Shown here: piece after piece, positions 61,657 through 64,000 of the stretch
Numbering within the stretch: the first letter of the stretch is position 1
How the letters are laid out: the number at the start of each line of letters is the position of its first letter
Assembly (NCBI RefSeq): GCF_000710775.1
Contig: NZ_JOJP01000001.1
Span: forward strand, 2,272,729-2,336,728
Source of the DNA: Endozoicomonas elysicola
GTDB taxonomy: Bacteria; Pseudomonadota; Gammaproteobacteria; Pseudomonadales; Endozoicomonadaceae
Direction: 5' to 3'
DNA length: 64,000 bases
Notes under the pieces: generated by a model
What the model was told of the DNA's origin: nothing
The model's input: the letters and a program-made list of their open reading frames with translations, nothing else
The model's database searches: none
Made by a program: the position numbers and the translations under genes

Positions 61657-63231
61657 TTACATCGCAGGGTAAGTGTAAGAAGCCTGAATACCCAGGGGCA
61701 GACCTAGTGCCCAGTACGCCAGCAGGAAGATGGTCCAGCCGATCAGCATGGCGATGGAGTACGGCATCATCATGGAAGCCAAAGAGCCAATACCGGAGCC
61801 TTTAACGTAACGCTGGCAGTAAACCACTACCAGTGGGAAGTAAACCATCAAAGGTGAAATGATGTTGGAAACAGAGTCACCAACACGGTAAGCCGCCTGA
61901 GACAGTTCTGGGGAGATGCCCACTGCCATCAGCATTGGCACCAGGATTGGTCCAATCAGAGCCCATTTGGCAGAAGAAGAACCAATGACCAGGTTAACGG
62001 TCGCAGTTAACAGAATCATGCCAATAACGGTGATCTCACCAGGCAGGTTCATTGACTGAAGTACGCCAGCACCGCTCAGGGCGAGTACCGTGCCCAGGTT
62101 AGACTGGGAGAATGCGTACAGAAACTGGGCACAGAAGAACGACATTACCAGGTAAGCGCCCATGGTCGACATGGTGCTGTTCATCGCCAGAACCGTGTCT
62201 TTAGAGCTCTTGAAGTTACCGGATACCTTACCGTAAACAATACCGGGAATGATAAACAGGATAAAAATCAGCGGTACGATAGACTGCATCAGTGGTGCAG
62301 AAAAGGCTGTGATTTCACCGTTCGGAGAGCGAAGTGGTGAGCTTTCTGGCACAACGGCAGCAACCAGCAGTCCGATAGCCACAAGCATTGCGAGACCTGC
62401 AGCATTAAAAGCTTTGCTTTCTTCGGCGCTGAAGGAGCTCAGGTCAGGTGCTTTCTCAGCATCTTCGTCCAGAGAAGTCGTGCTTTTCAGGCGTGGTTCA
62501 ATGATCTTGTCAGTAACGTACCAGCCAATAGCAACAATGATAAAGCTGGAAGCGCCTGTGAAGAACAGGTTGGCCAAGGGGTTCATCTGGTAGCTTGGAT
62601 CAAGGATCTGAGCAGCAGACTGGGTGAAGCCCTGCAGCAGAGGGTCAATGCCAGAAGGAATAAAGTTAGCAGAGAAGCCACCGGATACACCTGCAAATGC
62701 GGCCGCAATACCTGCCAGAGGGTGACGGCCAGCAGCGTGGAAGATGATACCGCCCAGAGGAATAACCAGTACATAACCAGCGTCAGCTGCCGTGTGACTG
62801 ATAATAGCCACAAGAATCAGCATGGGGGTCAGCAGTTTTGCTGGAGTGATACTCAGCAGCTTCTTAAGGCCAGTGTTGATAAAGCCTGATTTTTCGGCCA
62901 CACCAATACCCAGCATGGCCACCAATACGATGCCCATGGGCGCAAAGCCGGCAAAGTTTTTAACCATGCTGGCCAGGAAGGTGGCGAGGGCCGAGCCAGT
63001 CAGCAGGTTATTGACGACAACGGTTTCGCCGGTTGCAGGGTGAACCATGTCGAGGTTTACTTGTGCCATCAGGGCAGAAAGCACCCAAACGATGACCAGA
63101 CCGTAAACAAAAAGCAACGTAGGGTCTGGGAGTTTATTACCTGCTTTTTCAACGGCATTAAGGAAGCGATTCATTAGTTTTGAATCGCTCGATTTTGCCT
63201 CAGGCATCGGCGGTGCTTTTGTCAGGCTCAT
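61657..63231 (-). CDS. AbgT-family transporter
   Basis: A 524-residue protein with about 11 hydrophobic segments of the AbgT family: 'FLNAVEKAGNKLPDPTLLFVYGLVIVWVLSAL', 'FAGFAPMGIVLVAMLGIGVAEKSGFI', 'SHTAADAGYVLVIPLGGIIFHAAGRHPLAGIAAAFAGVSGGFSANF', and 'ATVNLVIGSSSAKWALIGPILVPM' (the conserved GSSSAKW). Members import p-aminobenzoyl-glutamate or, in several organisms, export sulfonamides and related antimetabolites. E. coli AbgT works with the AbgAB hydrolase; none is adjacent, so direction and substrate are open. Strong terminator downstream. Confidence 0.9.
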   Translation of the reverse strand: MSLTKAPPMPEAKSSDSKLMNRFLNAVEKAGNKLPDPTLLFVYGLVIVWVLSALMAQVNLDMVHPATGETVVVNNLLTGSALATFLASMVKNFAGFAPMGIVLVAMLGIGVAEKSGFINTGLKKLLSITPAKLLTPMLILVAIISHTAADAGYVLVIPLGGIIFHAAGRHPLAGIAAAFAGVSGGFSANFIPSGIDPLLQGFTQSAAQILDPSYQMNPLANLFFTGASSFIIVAIGWYVTDKIIEPRLKSTTSLDEDAEKAPDLSSFSAEESKAFNAAGLAMLVAIGLLVAAVVPESSPLRSPNGEITAFSAPLMQSIVPLIFILFIIPGIVYGKVSGNFKSSKDTVLAMNSTMSTMGAYLVMSFFCAQFLYAFSQSNLGTVLALSGAGVLQSMNLPGEITVIGMILLTATVNLVIGSSSAKWALIGPILVPMLMAVGISPELSQAAYRVGDSVSNIISPLMVYFPLVVVYCQRYVKGSGIGSLASMMMPYSIAMLIGWTIFLLAYWALGLPLGIQASYTYPAM

Positions 63232-63395
63232 GGAATGATCTTCTTGGTAATATGATGATTTCGTAAACGACTTTAAAAAACCGTGAAGGGTTCAGGAATG
63301 ATCCAAGTCAACTAAATATAATAAAGCGATATTTGTATATAGTATTTAGATATATGTTCTGTCAGAGGTGTGGTTTGCCGGAAAAATAGCCTGCG

Positions 63396-64000
63396 TTACA
63401 TCGAGGGGGTGTTTCGCTTTTCGAGACTAAAGCCCATCCATTTGTACAGGCTGTCGTTTATAATCTTGTCGGTGTAACCCGATTTTTGCCATTTCTGCAG
63501 CTGACTTGAGATCGCATTCAGGGGTAACTGACAATTTAATTTTTTAGAAATAGCGGTATGAAGCTCAAACGATGAGATTTCGACAGGCATCTTTTCAAAC
63601 CGCCCTTCAAAATCCAGCAGAGACATAAACAGGTCTCCCTGGGTTTGTGGGTAAATGGCATAGTCAACCCTGCCCACATTCAGCATTTTCAAGCCCTGCT
63701 TTGCGTTGAAGGTTCTTACCAGGTTCAGGTGGTTATTGGCATATTGGTTAAACTGCTTGCTGAACCTGAGGTTTTTTGGGGTGACACCTTTCAGTTCCTT
63801 CATGTCAGACCACTGATTGATAGCAAAGCGTCGATCCTTACGCGTAACAACCATATAGCTTTGGGTGAAAATAGGTGGTTCCATAAACTGGATATCCTTC
63901 AGGTATTTCTGCTGATAGGACATGGCAGGATTAATATGGATGATGCCTTGCTGTAGCTTATAGTTGACCCGATTTGCACCGCCAAAATAATCGTTGATAA
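63396..64000 (-). CDS. Periplasmic solute-binding-type protein, 5' end outside window
   Basis: At least 201 residues; the frame stays open to the window edge, continuing upstream of a methionine at 63923 with '..DYFGGANRVNYKLQQGIIHINPA'. The sequence 'FTQSYMVVTRKDRRFAINQWSDMKELKGVTPKNLRFS', 'VGRVDYAIYPQTQGDLFM' and the C-terminal 'SGYTDKIINDSLYKWMGF' fit a family-3 (amino-acid-type) binding fold, such as diverged SBP_bac_3 proteins that lack an adjacent ABC transporter. N-terminus and signal peptide are not visible, so export is assumed only from the fold. Confidence 0.65.
   Translation of the reverse strand, partial: INDYFGGANRVNYKLQQGIIHINPAMSYQQKYLKDIQFMEPPIFTQSYMVVTRKDRRFAINQWSDMKELKGVTPKNLRFSKQFNQYANNHLNLVRTFNAKQGLKMLNVGRVDYAIYPQTQGDLFMSLLDFEGRFEKMPVEISSFELHTAISKKLNCQLPLNAISSQLQKWQKSGYTDKIINDSLYKWMGFSLEKRNTPSM

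Overview
This is a 64 kb stretch of a chromosome from a marine gammaproteobacterium, most likely an Endozoicomonas-type (Oceanospirillales) animal symbiont. That placement is an inference. It rests on a moderate GC content, a complete ectoine/5-hydroxyectoine operon, many Na+-, H+- and amino-acid-coupled transporters, and proteins with eukaryote-like domains (ankyrin repeats, an OTU-type cysteine protease, a C2H2 zinc finger, an erlin-like SPFH protein, an ACE-like M2 peptidase). These sit among ordinary housekeeping genes. There are two identical tRNA-Pro(TGG) genes, no rRNA, no CRISPR array and no intact transposase or prophage.

Layout. 1-9 kb: a VanZ-like protein, two tandem Cys-rich secreted paralogs, a BASS-family transporter, DUF3291, an SGNH hydrolase, a cupin, an EamA permease, a nitronate monooxygenase and a MazG-like pyrophosphohydrolase. 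9.8-15.2 kb: ectABC-ectD-ask on the minus strand with a divergent MarR-type regulator and a near-perfect palindrome between them. 15-22 kb: small secreted proteins, the two tRNA-Pro genes, an aldo/keto reductase, a MITE-like element, a patatin, dgt and an HdeA-like protein. 22-30.4 kb: an erlin-like SPFH protein, topB, then an AT-rich block of secreted or orphan proteins ending in an ankyrin-repeat protein. 30.4-38 kb: fadH with a divergent TetR regulator and an operator, a hexose-6-phosphate mutarotase, and an artPIQM-type arginine ABC transporter divergent from argR with a consensus ARG box. 38-48 kb: a methyltransferase, the zinc-finger protein, a PhyH-type dioxygenase, an orphan effector-like protein, a four-gene MCE/Mla-type lipid transporter and an OTU protease. 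47.8-64 kb: uridine phosphorylase, an NSS transporter, a 57-aa membrane protein, an FkpA-type PPIase, an MltD-like transglycosylase, an M2 peptidase, an arsR-gapdh-arsJ arsenate-resistance operon, three more organic solute transporters (DAACS, APC, AbgT) and a partial periplasmic binding protein.

Functional themes are osmoadaptation (ectoines), uptake or exchange of amino acids and other organic solutes, arsenic detoxification, and a scattered set of candidate host-interaction proteins. No secretion-system genes are in the window, so delivery of the effector candidates is unproven.

Non-coding structure is rich. At least four dispersed repeat families are visible: (A) four ~160 bp imperfect palindromes ending in ATACCAAT..ATTGGTAT, each just 3' of a gene; (B) a 268 bp two-hairpin element with ~25 bp terminal inverted repeats and a second copy lacking its right end; (C) three long hairpins built on CCACAAAGACA/CCACAGAG-type arms; (D) two CATTCCCA-type hairpins. 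Start sites were moved inward from the longest open frame where a ribosome-binding site, a signal peptide or operon spacing favoured it.
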